Below are positions 7,596 to 16,357 of a stretch of DNA of 64,000 nucleotides, one piece after another. Origin of the DNA: Massilia norwichensis (GTDB taxonomy: Bacteria; Pseudomonadota; Gammaproteobacteria; Burkholderiales; Burkholderiaceae_D); assembly GCF_024753245.1 (NCBI RefSeq), contig NZ_JANUGX010000026.1, positions 43,092 through 107,091 on the forward strand. Reading direction: 5' to 3'. The translations under genes and the position numbers were made by a program. The notes beneath the pieces are model-generated. The model saw only the letters and a program-made list of their open reading frames with translations, searched no databases and was not told the DNA's origin. The stretch's first letter is position 1. Every line of letters begins with the position of its first letter.

Positions 7596-8534
7596 TCAGG
7601 CGAATGCTGCAGCCTGTTCGCACACGCCCTCTTGCGCCACCTGCTCTTCGAAGCGCGCCACGACCTCGGCACGGATCGACGCTTCCAGCGATGGAATCGA
7701 GCCGCCGCAGCGGTAAGCAAAGCTGACCTGGACCACGTCGCCGGCCCTGACGTCCAGCGGACGCGCCAGCGGCAGCATCATGTAATGGTTCAGCCAGTCG
7801 ATCGTCGCGCCGACTTCCTCGACGATGGACAGCACGTTCTTGGTGATGAAGCGCAGCGCGTTCAGGCGGCCGGCCTTTTCGATCAGGAAGCGGCCTTCCC
7901 AGGCGACGTTCATGTCGGTCGGCTGGCTGAAGTCCATGATGCTGTACACGCCCGGCTGGGCCAGCTCGAGGGTGCCTGGATAGATGACGTTGGTCGGCTG
8001 GAACTGCACGATCGGGGCGTGGAAGCCTTCGAAATCGTATTCCTGCTGCAGCGGCTGGGCCGCCATGATGACGGCTTCCGGCAGGAACACCGGCAGCGGG
8101 CCGCCGAAGCGCGCCAGGTAGCGGCGCTTGAAGGATTCCATCATCTCGACCTGCTTTTCGCGCAGCATGCCGACATGGATCATCTCGCAGATCACGACGT
8201 CGACCGGCTCCGGCGGCAGGTATTCGAAGGCGTCGGCGTGGACCACCTCGACCTTGTGGCCGTTCTGGTTCATGGCCAGGAACTTGCGCGCTTCACGCAC
8301 CATGTCCGGGTTGAACTCGACGCAGTAGACCTTGTCCGCGGCCTGGGCTGCGAAGAAGGACAGCACGCCGGTGCCGCCGCCCAGTTCCAGCACTTTCATG
8401 CCCGGCTTGACCGCGTGGAAAATGGCCGACTTGAAGCTGTGCATGCGATTCTGGTCCATCAGCATGTTGTGGTGATAATGGACCGGGATGAACTGCCCCA
8501 GATAGCAGCTCTCGATTTCGCGTTCGTTCAGCAT
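7596..8534 (-). CDS. Class I SAM-dependent methyltransferase, PRMT-like
   Basis: Start chosen at ATG 8534 (MLNEREIES), which has GAGGAA at proper spacing; the frame upstream lacks this. The product is 312 residues. The SAM-binding motif I is VLELGGGTGVLSFF (about residues 48-61), followed by an acidic strand-2 end (CVEFNPD) and VVHADAFEYLP. The next motif, VDVVICEMIHVGMLREKQ, sits where protein arginine methyltransferases have their glutamate loop, and a C-terminal beta-rich half follows as in PRMTs. I therefore infer a bacterial PRMT-like enzyme acting on a protein or other nucleophile; the substrate cannot be read from the sequence. Transcribed alone, divergent from the diguanylate cyclase. 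Confidence 0.7.
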   Translation of the reverse strand: MLNEREIESCYLGQFIPVHYHHNMLMDQNRMHSFKSAIFHAVKPGMKVLELGGGTGVLSFFAAQAADKVYCVEFNPDMVREARKFLAMNQNGHKVEVVHADAFEYLPPEPVDVVICEMIHVGMLREKQVEMMESFKRRYLARFGGPLPVFLPEAVIMAAQPLQQEYDFEGFHAPIVQFQPTNVIYPGTLELAQPGVYSIMDFSQPTDMNVAWEGRFLIEKAGRLNALRFITKNVLSIVEEVGATIDWLNHYMMLPLARPLDVRAGDVVQVSFAYRCGGSIPSLEASIRAEVVARFEEQVAQEGVCEQAAAFA

Positions 8535-8765
8535 ATTGTTCCTCGTTGTCAGCCCCGCGGTGCTTGCCGGCGCCATGTTTGGTGATGGAGGAATTATCTG
8601 CAAGAAACACTTTGCTTGATGCGCCGAGGTGACGCCTCTTTCCGGTCCAATTTACCGAATTGGTGCCTGAGAAAAATAATTCCAATCGGCAATTTACATA
8701 TTTACATAGCGCCGAGGAATTGCGTACCATGGAGCCATCCCTTGAAAAGCGTCGGCCCAACGATC

Positions 8766-10061
8766 ATGCATCCCACCATTGCCTCACTTTCGTCAAACAT
8801 CGCCGACCTTCTTCTCGACGTCATCTTCCTGATCAACGCTGCCGGGATCGTGGTGGACGTCAGTACCGGTTGCCGGCAACTGCTCGGCTACGAGCCCGAA
8901 CAGCTCAAGGGCCGGTACCTCTTCGACTTCGTTGCCGAGGAGGATCGCACGCGCACGCGCGAAGAGGCCGCCCGGGTGCAGGCCGGCATCGAGCGGATCG
9001 GCTTCGAAAACCGTTACCGGCGCCAGGACGGCAGCCTGGTGGATATCATGTGGTCGGCGCGCCGCATCGATGCGCTGGACCTGCGTATCGGCGTGGCGCG
9101 CGATATCACCACCCGCAAGCAGGCGGAACGGCGGCAGGCCACCCTGTATGCCATATCGGAAGCGGCGCACCAGGCGCCCGACCTGCCCAGCTTGTGCGGC
9201 CGCATTCACGCAGTGCTCGATGAACTGGTCGGGGTCGCCGGCATGGCGGTCGTCATCGAGGATGCCCTCGGCGGCAGCCATGCCATCTACCGGTCGGCAG
9301 CGGAAGGACTGTGGCCCACCGGCAGCCGTGCGGTACGCTGGGCCGATACGCTGCTACCCGACGGCTGCATGGCGATCGAGTTGCGCGGCCAGGCCGGCAT
9401 CGTCGGCGGCCTGCTGTTGCGGACGCGCAGCGGCAGGCCCTACCCGACGCTCGACCGCGAGCTACTGCAGTTCACGGCAGGACAAATCGGGATGGCGCTC
9501 GAACGCAAACGGCTGCAGGACGAACTCCTGCGCCATGCCTGCCATGACGAGCTCACCGGGCTGCCCAACCGCTATCTGTTTTTCGACCGCATCAATACCG
9601 CCTTGTCGCGAGCCCAGCGCAGCGGCGCGCGGATGGGCTTGCTCTACGTCGACGTCGACGATTTCAAGCAGGTCAACGACCGTCATGGACATGCTGCGGG
9701 TGACCTGGTGCTGCGTGAAGTGGCGGCGCGCCTGGCCCGTTGCGCGCGCCGTACCGACACGGTGGCGCGCCTTGGCGGCGATGAATTCGTGCTGATTCTG
9801 GAAGACCTGGGCACGCCCCACGACGCCGAGCGCATCACGCACCAGCTGTTGGCGGAAATGGCTGCGCCGCTGCTGCTGGATGGCGCCGAACTGCACATCC
9901 GTACCAGTATAGGCAGCGCATTGTTCCCCGAACACGGTACGCAGATCGAAGCGCTGCTCAAGCATGCCGACATGAATATGTACCACCGAAAGCGCGAGCG
10001 AAAATCGGCGCATGCAGAGGAAACCGCCGAGCGCGCGAACACCGTCGCGGCGGCGGGCTGA
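8766..10061 (+). CDS. Diguanylate cyclase with PAS and GAF sensor domains
   Basis: From ATG 8766 the product is 431 residues: a PAS/PAC unit (about 5-118), a GAF-like unit (about 125-248) and a GGDEF domain (about 265-425). The active site is intact (RLGGDEFV, residues 335-342) and an RxxD inhibitory site (R328-D331) lies five residues before it. It should thus make cyclic di-GMP from two GTP and be product-inhibited. There is no transmembrane segment, so it senses a cytoplasmic signal. The start is uncertain: no strong ribosome site precedes 8766, and the frame extends back to 8616 with a possible TTG at 8742. Confidence 0.85.
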   Translation: MHPTIASLSSNIADLLLDVIFLINAAGIVVDVSTGCRQLLGYEPEQLKGRYLFDFVAEEDRTRTREEAARVQAGIERIGFENRYRRQDGSLVDIMWSARRIDALDLRIGVARDITTRKQAERRQATLYAISEAAHQAPDLPSLCGRIHAVLDELVGVAGMAVVIEDALGGSHAIYRSAAEGLWPTGSRAVRWADTLLPDGCMAIELRGQAGIVGGLLLRTRSGRPYPTLDRELLQFTAGQIGMALERKRLQDELLRHACHDELTGLPNRYLFFDRINTALSRAQRSGARMGLLYVDVDDFKQVNDRHGHAAGDLVLREVAARLARCARRTDTVARLGGDEFVLILEDLGTPHDAERITHQLLAEMAAPLLLDGAELHIRTSIGSALFPEHGTQIEALLKHADMNMYHRKRERKSAHAEETAERANTVAAAG

Positions 10062-10082
10062 ATCCGCGCTGCCGCGCGGTCC

Positions 10083-10736
10083 TCAGCGCTTCGCCCTGGC
10101 CTTGTCCGCGATCTGGGCGGCAGTCAAACCTTCGCTGTTGGCCAGTTTCGGGTTCGCACCCTGCTCGGTGAGGAAAGCGACCATGTCGGGGTGGCCTTCG
10201 CGCGCCGCCATCATCAAGGGCGTGTAACTGCCGCTGGCCGGCGGCGACAGCGCGTCGATTTTCGCGCCGCGCTTGATCAGGAGGCGCGCGATGTCTTCGT
10301 CGCCGCTGGCGGCCGCATAGTGCAGCGGAGTCCAGCCGGGTCGGTTGACCGCGGCGCCGCGCGCCACCAGCGCCTCGGCGGCGGCACGGTTGCGTTTGAA
10401 AGCAGCCATCATCAAAGCCGTGTTGCCGTTGATGGCCGGGGCGTCGATCTGGATGCGGGGATGGTCGAGCAATACCCGCAGCACCCGCATCGAACCCTCG
10501 CGCGCCGCCAGCACCAGGGCGGGCTCGCCGCCGACCGGATTCTGCTGATTCGGGTTCACGCCCGCCGCCAGCAGCGATTTGACGGTGGCGGCATCGTCCA
10601 TCTGCACGGCGCGGAAAAAATCGGAAATTTGCTGCGGCGTGGCAGCCAAGACTGCCGCGCCGGGGAAGGCCGACAGCAGCATTGCCGCAAGTATCGATCG
10701 GCCGGTCAGGCGAAGAAAACCGCGACGCTGCATCAT
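10083..10736 (-). CDS. Exported ankyrin-repeat protein
   Basis: The 217-residue product starts with a twin-arginine-like export signal (QRRGFLRLTG then a hydrophobic stretch ending VLAATP). The remainder is ankyrin repeats: VKSLLAAGVNPNQQN, VLRVLLDHPRIQIDAPAING, ALVARGAAVNRPGWTPLHYA, LLIKRGAKIDALSPPASG and a last one ending in GLTAAQIADKA. Ankyrin arrays bind proteins; the partner is unknown. It lies two bases downstream of the tatD stop on the same strand and may be its operon partner. Its stop is 22 bases from the convergent diguanylate cyclase stop. Confidence 0.8.
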   Translation of the reverse strand: MMQRRGFLRLTGRSILAAMLLSAFPGAAVLAATPQQISDFFRAVQMDDAATVKSLLAAGVNPNQQNPVGGEPALVLAAREGSMRVLRVLLDHPRIQIDAPAINGNTALMMAAFKRNRAAAEALVARGAAVNRPGWTPLHYAAASGDEDIARLLIKRGAKIDALSPPASGSYTPLMMAAREGHPDMVAFLTEQGANPKLANSEGLTAAQIADKARAKR

Positions 10737-10738
10737 GC

Positions 10739-11521
10739 TTACCCCCTCGGTACTTTGAACAGCTGGTGGAAGTTATCGGTGGTTCGCTCCGCCACTTCGC
10801 GCAGCGACACGTCCTTCAGCGTGGCGATGTATTCGGCCACATGGGCGACGTAACCCGGTTCGTTCATTTTCCCACGGTAGGGCACCGGCGCGAGGTAGGG
10901 CGAATCGGTTTCGATCAAGATGCGCTCCAGCGGCAGGGCTTTGGCCACCGCCTGCAAGTCTTTCGCGCTCTTGAAGGTCACGATGCCGGAAAAAGAGATG
11001 TAAAAACCCATCTCGATCGCGGCCTGCGCCACCTCCAGCGTCTCGGTAAAGCAGTGCATGACGCCGGCGACGCCGCCCTTGTCCACCGCCGCGCCCTCTT
11101 CCTGCAGGATGCGGATCGTGTCGGCGCTGGCCGAACGGGTGTGGATGATCAGCGGCTTGCGGGTCTCGCGCGAGGCCCGGATGTGGGTGCGGAAGCGCTC
11201 GCGCTGCCATTCGAGGTCGCCCTCGAGGCGGTAATAGTCGAGCCCGGTCTCGCCGATGGCGACGATCTTCGGATGATCGGCCAGGCGCACCAGTTCTTCG
11301 ACGCTCGGTTCGGGCGTGTCCTCGTAGTCGGGGTGCACGCCGACCGAGGCGTAGATATGCGGATATTGCTCGGCCAGGGCGAGCACGCTGGGGAATTCCG
11401 GCAGGTTGACGGACACGCACAGCGCCTTGTCGACCTTGTTCTCGGCCATCTTGGCGAGAATCTCGGGCATGCGGGCGGCCAGCTCCGGGAAATTGATATG
11501 GCAGTGTGAATCGATGTACAT
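10739..11521 (-). CDS. tatD: TatD-family metal-dependent hydrolase/DNase
   Basis: Start placed at ATG 11521 so the protein begins MYIDSHCHINFPEL, the family's usual N-terminus (260 aa). Metal ligands are visible: H-C-H at residues 6-8, the Glu of GETGLDYYR, the His of LIIHTRSA, the His of MHCFTE and the Asp of ETDSPYLAP. TatD enzymes are cytoplasmic metal-dependent 3'-5' exonucleases or deoxyribonucleases. In many proteobacteria tatD follows holB and pilZ, as it does here with three extra genes between. Confidence 0.9.
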   Translation of the reverse strand: MYIDSHCHINFPELAARMPEILAKMAENKVDKALCVSVNLPEFPSVLALAEQYPHIYASVGVHPDYEDTPEPSVEELVRLADHPKIVAIGETGLDYYRLEGDLEWQRERFRTHIRASRETRKPLIIHTRSASADTIRILQEEGAAVDKGGVAGVMHCFTETLEVAQAAIEMGFYISFSGIVTFKSAKDLQAVAKALPLERILIETDSPYLAPVPYRGKMNEPGYVAHVAEYIATLKDVSLREVAERTTDNFHQLFKVPRG

Positions 11522-11535
11522 CCGCTTATTGTACG

Positions 11536-11784
11536 TTACTGTCCAAGGCAGATGATTTTGGTCGCGTATTCCTTCGCGTTCGGCTTCTTGCTGGTCGCCC
11601 ACCGGATGGCTTCCTCGGCCTCGGCCAGGCTCATGACCGTCGCTTTTTCCTTGTTGCGGATGAAGGAGACGCCTTCGAATTTGCCTTCCTTGCTGCGCAT
11701 GACTTTGGCAAATACCGGGGCGGCCGTGCCGCCGTCGGCGAGTTTGTTTTGTTGGACGAGGTAACGCTGATCCTTGGATTCCAT
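11536..11784 (-). CDS. Small conserved hypothetical protein, 82 aa
   Basis: A soluble basic protein (YLVQQNKLADGGTAAPVFAK ... FIRNKEKATVMSLAEAEEAI) with no signal peptide or membrane segment. It ends 15 bases before the tatD start on the same strand and could share its transcript. I do not recognise the family. Confidence 0.5.
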   Translation of the reverse strand: MESKDQRYLVQQNKLADGGTAAPVFAKVMRSKEGKFEGVSFIRNKEKATVMSLAEAEEAIRWATSKKPNAKEYATKIICLGQ

Positions 11785-11937
11785 GTTGGTGCTTTATGCT
11801 GGTTCAAAGCCGTATTTTACGGCAGGCGCAGGTACAGGCCCAGCCGGGCCAATGCTGGCGCTGCGCGAACGGGACGCCGCTCGATGCGCCGCTATGACAA
11901 ACTCGGTCGCAAACACCTTTCAGCCAGGAGAATTTTT

Positions 11938-12144
11938 ATGAGCAACGAACAGCAGAACAAAGACCAGGAGCAGGCAAAAGCCGGCCTCCAGCAGGCCGAA
12001 GCGTCCTCGCAGTCCCAGCAGCAGGCGCAGCCGGACGCGCATCCGGACTTCGACGCGCTGGCCAGCAAGAAGCCTGAAGAACTGACGCCGGAAGAGCTCC
12101 GCCTGATGGCGGACACCATGCCCGGCGAAGGGCCGGGCGACTAA
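11938..12144 (+). CDS. Small hydrophilic Gln/Ala-rich protein, 68 aa
   Basis: Starts at ATG 11938 with CAGGAG eight bases upstream. The first half is Gln/Glu/Ala-rich (QQNKDQEQAKAGLQQAEAS) and likely disordered or coiled. The second half, SKKPEELTPEELRLMADTMP, looks like a short helical motif. The last four bases overlap the convergent membrane-protein gene. Function unknown. Confidence 0.55.
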   Translation: MSNEQQNKDQEQAKAGLQQAEASSQSQQQAQPDAHPDFDALASKKPEELTPEELRLMADTMPGEGPGD

Positions 12145-12647
12145 GCTCTTGCCGCCGGGTCGCTACCGACCCGCTGCGCAAGATGCTTGCGCAGCATCCG
12201 CAGTGCGCCTTTGGGGCCCCGGATGGCGATGCGCTGCTCACCCAGTACGCGCATCGTGATTTCGTTCTCGCGCCAGCGCATCCAGGCCGGATGGTTCAGG
12301 CGGTATCGCCAGGCCAGCCTCGGCAGCTCTTCGATCCGCACGCGGTAACCGAGGAAGGCGGCGATCTCCTCGACATCGCCCAGGAGCTGGCGCGCCTGAC
12401 CACGGCTGCGGATTTCGAACGCGCCAGGCAGCGCGAGGTACATGGACGGCAGCATGCCGGCCAGGCCGGGCAGCAGGATCCAGGCAGACGCATGGCCGCC
12501 GGTAAGGTGAAGCAGCAACAGCATGCCAAAGCCGAAGACGATGAACAGGACCGCCACCGACAATGCCTGACCGGAAGACTGGATCGGAAATAGCAAGCGC
12601 AAGGGCGAATGGACCGGGGCAACGGGCGTCAGTTCGGCCATCGCCAT
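12141..12647 (-). CDS. Membrane protein of unknown function, 168 aa
   Basis: Two hydrophobic segments (about 28-48, ALSVAVLFIVFGFGMLLLLH, and 54-75) are followed by a basic cytoplasmic tail of about 90 residues with RRLNHPAWMRWRENEITMR-type sequence that could bind lipid or nucleic acid. It begins three bases after the GNAT stop and is in the same leftward operon. A second ATG six bases in could be the true start. Confidence 0.6.
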   Translation of the reverse strand: MAMAELTPVAPVHSPLRLLFPIQSSGQALSVAVLFIVFGFGMLLLLHLTGGHASAWILLPGLAGMLPSMYLALPGAFEIRSRGQARQLLGDVEEIAAFLGYRVRIEELPRLAWRYRLNHPAWMRWRENEITMRVLGEQRIAIRGPKGALRMLRKHLAQRVGSDPAARA

Positions 12648-12650
12648 GGC

Positions 12651-13172
12651 TCAGTCGACCACGCGCTTGCCGAGGATGATCAGATCCCGCTCGACCCCAT
12701 CCAGGTTCGCCACGCGCGGGAAATTCGCCCAGGTCTCGAAGCCGTACTTGCGGAACAGGGCCAGGCTGGGCACGTTGTGGCCGAAGATGAAGCCCAGCAG
12801 CGTGTGCACCTTGATATTCGGCGCGAAGGCCATCGCCTGCTCCAGGCAATAGCGGCCGATGCCCTTGCCGCGCCATGCTTCGGCGATATAGATCGAGACT
12901 TCGGCCGTGCCCGAGTACGCCGGGCGGCCGTAGAAATTCGAGTACGAGCACCAGCCGATGACGGCCGGGTTCTCCGAGGTATCGGCGGCGTCGTGGATCA
13001 CCCACAGCGGCCGGCGTTCCGGGGTATGGTCGGCAAACCATTGTTCGCGCGACTGGACCGTGATCGGTTCGGTATCCGCGGTGACTTCGCGCGAGGCGAT
13101 GGTGGCGTTGTAGATGTCGACGATGACGGGCAGGTCTTCGATACGGGCGATGCGATGGGTGTAGGACGGCAT
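12651..13172 (-). CDS. GNAT N-acetyltransferase, phosphinothricin-acetyltransferase type
   Basis: The 173-residue protein begins with the usual beta1-alpha1 (IARIEDLPVIVDIYNATIAS) and contains the acetyl-CoA pyrophosphate loop AWRGKGIGRYCLEQA, followed by GFIFGHNVPSLALFRKYGFE at the C-terminal end. This pattern is that of Pat/Bar-like enzymes that acetylate small amines or methionine derivatives. It sits in the mltG-holB-pilZ operon as an apparent insertion relative to the common gene order. Confidence 0.8.
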   Translation of the reverse strand: MPSYTHRIARIEDLPVIVDIYNATIASREVTADTEPITVQSREQWFADHTPERRPLWVIHDAADTSENPAVIGWCSYSNFYGRPAYSGTAEVSIYIAEAWRGKGIGRYCLEQAMAFAPNIKVHTLLGFIFGHNVPSLALFRKYGFETWANFPRVANLDGVERDLIILGKRVVD

Positions 13173-13184
13173 GAATGATCTGAT

Positions 13185-13571
13185 TTAAAGCGTATGGGTG
13201 GCGCGCGAGGACCGCAACGCCGCACCCAGGATTTCTTCGATGCGCAGCTTGGCGCGCTGGCCGGTTTCGTCGGCCGGGAAATGGACGCCGATGCCCTGCG
13301 CCTTGTTGTTATTGGCGCCGGCCGGGGTGATCCAGGCGACCTTGCCGGCGATCGGGTATTTGTTCGGATCGTCCATCAGCGACAGGATCAGGTAGATCTC
13401 GTCGCCGATCTTGTACGGCTTGGTGGTCGGGACGAACATGCCGCCGTTCTTCAGGAAGGGCATGTAGGCCGCGTACAGCGCCGCCTTTTCCTTGATGGCC
13501 AGCGAGAGCACGGACGGCCGCGGCGCCTGGGGCGTCAGCGGGGCGTTCGGGTCGGTGGGCAAGCCGTTCAT
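13185..13571 (-). CDS. pilZ: PilZ-domain protein of the type IV pilus assembly type
   Basis: A 128-residue single-domain PilZ protein adjacent to holB, the position of the founding pilZ of pseudomonads. I see no RxxxR c-di-GMP-binding motif at the N-terminus, as in other stand-alone PilZ proteins that act through PilB and FimX-like partners. The core YKIGDEIYLILSLMDD and GKVAWITPAG...GIGVHF is typical. It lies 12 bases downstream of holB. Confidence 0.85.
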   Translation of the reverse strand: MNGLPTDPNAPLTPQAPRPSVLSLAIKEKAALYAAYMPFLKNGGMFVPTTKPYKIGDEIYLILSLMDDPNKYPIAGKVAWITPAGANNNKAQGIGVHFPADETGQRAKLRIEEILGAALRSSRATHTL

Positions 13572-13583
13572 CGGAATCCTTTC

Positions 13584-14627
13584 TCAGGCAGCGCAGCAGG
13601 CAGTGTAATCAAGCAACATGTCTTCGACAAACAGTTTCGGCGACAGCGGGTGGTCCGCCACCGCGCGCCGCTCGTTGGTCGACTTGATCGCCTGCATCAG
13701 CTTGGCCGTGTGAACGCGTCCGGCCAGGTTCGCAAGCTGCTGGCGATACCGCGGATAATAGCGGATCGTGCCGGACAGCTTGTACGAAAAAACGTCATAC
13801 AACCAGCGCTGCTGCCATGCGACAAGGGATGCGAGCGGCGCTTTGCTCAATTTGTCTGCCGCGCGCAACGCTGCGTCGACGCTGGGCTGGGCCAGGATTT
13901 GCAGCAGGGAATCGAGTTCCTCGCGGCTGCCCGTTTCCGCCTGCACCAGCGCGGCCAGCGGCGCCCCGCCCTGCTCGCGCAGCCAGCCATCCGCATCCTG
14001 CACGCCCTGGCTTTCCAGCCAGGCCAGCGCCTCGGCGTGGCCCGGCATCGGCAGCGCGAACTTGCGGCAGCGCGAGAGGATGGTCGGCAGCAGGCGGTCC
14101 AGGCCGTTCGATGCCAACAGGAACACGGTCCCCGGCGGCGGTTCTTCCAGCGTTTTCAGCAGCGCGTTCGAGGACGGCATATTGAGCGCCTCGGCCGGGT
14201 ACAGCACGACCACCCGCAAACCCTGGCGGTGGGTCGAGATGTTCATGAAGTCGGACAGCGCGCGCACCTGCTCGATCTTGATGTCCTTCGAGGCGGTCTT
14301 GGTCGACTTGGCTTTCTTGTCGCCGTCGCCGGCTTCTTCCCCCTCGGCGGCGGGCGCTTCGTCTTCCATCGCCTCCGGGCGCACGCGGCGGTAATCCGGA
14401 TGGTTGCCCTGGACGAACCAGCCGCAGGAAGCGCACACGCCGCAGGCATGGCCGTCGGGCTGGACGTTTTCGCACAGCAGGGCCTGGGCGAAGGCCTGGA
14501 TGAAATCGGCCTTGCCGATGCCGGCCGGGCCGTAGAACAGAATTGCATGGGGCAGGCGCGCGCGCATTTGCTGCAGCTGCGTCCAGGCCTGCTCCTGCCA
14601 TGGGTAGATGGCGGTACTGCTTGTCAC
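13584..14627 (-). CDS. holB: DNA polymerase III delta-prime subunit
   Basis: The 347-residue clamp-loader subunit has the degenerate Walker A GPAGIGKAD (the usual T/S is replaced by Ala, as expected for a non-hydrolysing subunit), zinc-module cysteines C52, C62, C65 and C68, and the SNALLKTLEEPPPGTVFLL region. An acidic then Lys-rich linker of about 35 residues (EDEAPAAEGEEAGDGDKKAK) interrupts the first domain after the zinc module, longer than usual. The start overlaps the tmk stop (ATGA), showing translational coupling. Confidence 0.93.
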   Translation of the reverse strand: MTSSTAIYPWQEQAWTQLQQMRARLPHAILFYGPAGIGKADFIQAFAQALLCENVQPDGHACGVCASCGWFVQGNHPDYRRVRPEAMEDEAPAAEGEEAGDGDKKAKSTKTASKDIKIEQVRALSDFMNISTHRQGLRVVVLYPAEALNMPSSNALLKTLEEPPPGTVFLLASNGLDRLLPTILSRCRKFALPMPGHAEALAWLESQGVQDADGWLREQGGAPLAALVQAETGSREELDSLLQILAQPSVDAALRAADKLSKAPLASLVAWQQRWLYDVFSYKLSGTIRYYPRYRQQLANLAGRVHTAKLMQAIKSTNERRAVADHPLSPKLFVEDMLLDYTACCAA

Positions 14628-15250
14628 AAGAATTTCTCCAGTGCTGCTTTCAATTGCGCGCGCACTTCCTCGATCGAGCGGGTCGAATCGACCACCACGA
14701 TGCGCCCGCCGCTCTCCTGCGCGCGGCGCAGGTACTCGTTACGGCAGCGCTCGAAGAAGGCCGCCTCTTCGGATTCGAACTTGTCCAGGGTGCGGGTGGC
14801 GTCCAGGCGTTCGCGCGCCACTTCGAGCGGCACGTCGAACAGCAGGGTCAGGTCCGGCTGCAGGCCCGGGTGCACCCATTGCTCGAGCGCTTCGAGCTTG
14901 GGCAGCGGCAGGCCGCGGCCGCCGCCCTGGTAGGCGAAGCTGGCGTCGGTGAAGCGGTCCGACAGCACCCAGTCGCCGCGTCCCAGCGCCGGGCCGATGA
15001 CCTGGGCCAGGTGTTCGCGGCGGCTGGCGAAGGCCAGCAAAGCCTCGGTGCCGACGTCCATCTTCTCGTGCAGCAGCAGCGTGCGCAGCTTTTCGCCCAG
15101 CGGCGTGCCGCCCGGCTCGCGGGTCGAGACCACGTTCTTGCCGGCGTCCTGCAGCAGGCCGGTCACGAAACCGATATGGGTCGACTTGCCGGCGCCGTCG
15201 ATGCCTTCGAAGGTGATGAAACGGCCGCGGGTCGGCATCGGCGCGCTCAT
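14624..15250 (-). CDS. tmk: Thymidylate kinase
   Basis: The 208-residue protein carries the P-loop FEGIDGAGKSTH near residue 14, the TREPGGTPLGEKLR motif and the DRF motif LSDRFTDASFAYQGGGRGLP. It phosphorylates dTMP to dTDP in the cytoplasm. It overlaps mltG upstream by four bases and holB downstream by four bases, the usual operon arrangement. Confidence 0.96.
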   Translation of the reverse strand: MSAPMPTRGRFITFEGIDGAGKSTHIGFVTGLLQDAGKNVVSTREPGGTPLGEKLRTLLLHEKMDVGTEALLAFASRREHLAQVIGPALGRGDWVLSDRFTDASFAYQGGGRGLPLPKLEALEQWVHPGLQPDLTLLFDVPLEVARERLDATRTLDKFESEEAAFFERCRNEYLRRAQESGGRIVVVDSTRSIEEVRAQLKAALEKFL

Positions 15251-16260
15251 TTCGAGCCTCCGCGCTGGTACTGGTTGACCGCCTTATTATGCTCGTTCAG
15301 GTTGACCGAGAAGTGGCTGGTGCCGTCGCCGCGCGAGACGAAATACAGGGCGTCGGTCTGGGCCGGGCTCAGGGCCGCGGCCAGCGATTGCACGCCCGGC
15401 AGCGCGATCGGGGTCGGCGGCAGGCCGGCGCGCGTGTAGGTGTTGTACGGGGTGTCGGTCTCGAGATCCTTTTTGCGGATCTTGCCGTCGTACTTGTCGC
15501 CCATGCCGTAGATGACGGTGGGGTCGGTCTGCAGCAGCATGCCGGTCTTCAGTCGGTTGACGAACACGCCGGCGATCATCGCGCGTTCGCTCTTCTGGCC
15601 GGTCTCTTTCTCGACCAGCGAAGCCATGATCAGCGCCTGGTAAGGCTCGGTGTAAGGCAGGTTGGGCTCGCGCTTTTCCCAGGCCGCCTTCAGGCGCTTC
15701 ATCATCATCTCGTGCGCCTGCTTGTAGATCTGCAGGTCGCTGGAGTTTTTCGCGAACAGGTAAGTATCGGGGAAGAACAGCCCTTCCGGCGTCGCGTATT
15801 TGGCGGCGCCCTCCGGCACGACCTTGGCCAGCAGTTCCTTGTCCGACAGCTTGGCCGTCTCGTGCTTCAGGTTCGGCGCGGCGTCGACCGCCTGGCGCAT
15901 CTGGCGGAAGGTCCAGCCTTCGATGATGGTCAGCGATTCCTGCGCGAACTCGCCGCGCACCAGTTGGGTGAGCAGGCGGCGCGGGGTGGTCTCGGGTTTG
16001 AGTTCATAGCTGCCGGCCTTGATCTGGCCGGCCTTGCCGGTCACACGGGCCAGGACGCCGAACAGGAAGCCGTTGACGGGAATGCCGGCGGTGGCCATCT
16101 GCTGGGCCGCGCCGGCCACGCCGCTGCCCTGGGCAATGGCGAAGGGAATGACGGGGCTGTCCTTGCCGGTGATCGGTTGACCCGACCACCACTGGAAGCC
16201 TCCAACGGCCGCGACTGACACGATCACGCCGGTAACGATGAGTTTTTTTATAAGTGCCAT
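15247..16260 (-). CDS. mltG: Endolytic murein transglycosylase MltG
   Basis: A 337-residue inner-membrane protein with one N-terminal helix (about 7-25) and a periplasmic YceG domain. The catalytic Glu is E217 in ASLVEKETGQ, and the TDPTVIYGMGD and SPYNTY-like (DTPYNTYTRAGLPP) motifs are present. It cleaves nascent glycan strands at sites of peptidoglycan synthesis. First gene of the leftward operon; its promoter must be in the 97-bp divergent gap shared with ygfZ. Confidence 0.95.
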   Translation of the reverse strand: MALIKKLIVTGVIVSVAAVGGFQWWSGQPITGKDSPVIPFAIAQGSGVAGAAQQMATAGIPVNGFLFGVLARVTGKAGQIKAGSYELKPETTPRRLLTQLVRGEFAQESLTIIEGWTFRQMRQAVDAAPNLKHETAKLSDKELLAKVVPEGAAKYATPEGLFFPDTYLFAKNSSDLQIYKQAHEMMMKRLKAAWEKREPNLPYTEPYQALIMASLVEKETGQKSERAMIAGVFVNRLKTGMLLQTDPTVIYGMGDKYDGKIRKKDLETDTPYNTYTRAGLPPTPIALPGVQSLAAALSPAQTDALYFVSRGDGTSHFSVNLNEHNKAVNQYQRGGSK

Positions 16261-16357
16261 GTGTGCTGGTTTTTACGCCGGTCCCGGCGCGATTTTGACG
16301 ACAACTCTATAATGAGGCCGTAATGATAAAGCCTAAACGGGAAATAATTCGTATTTT

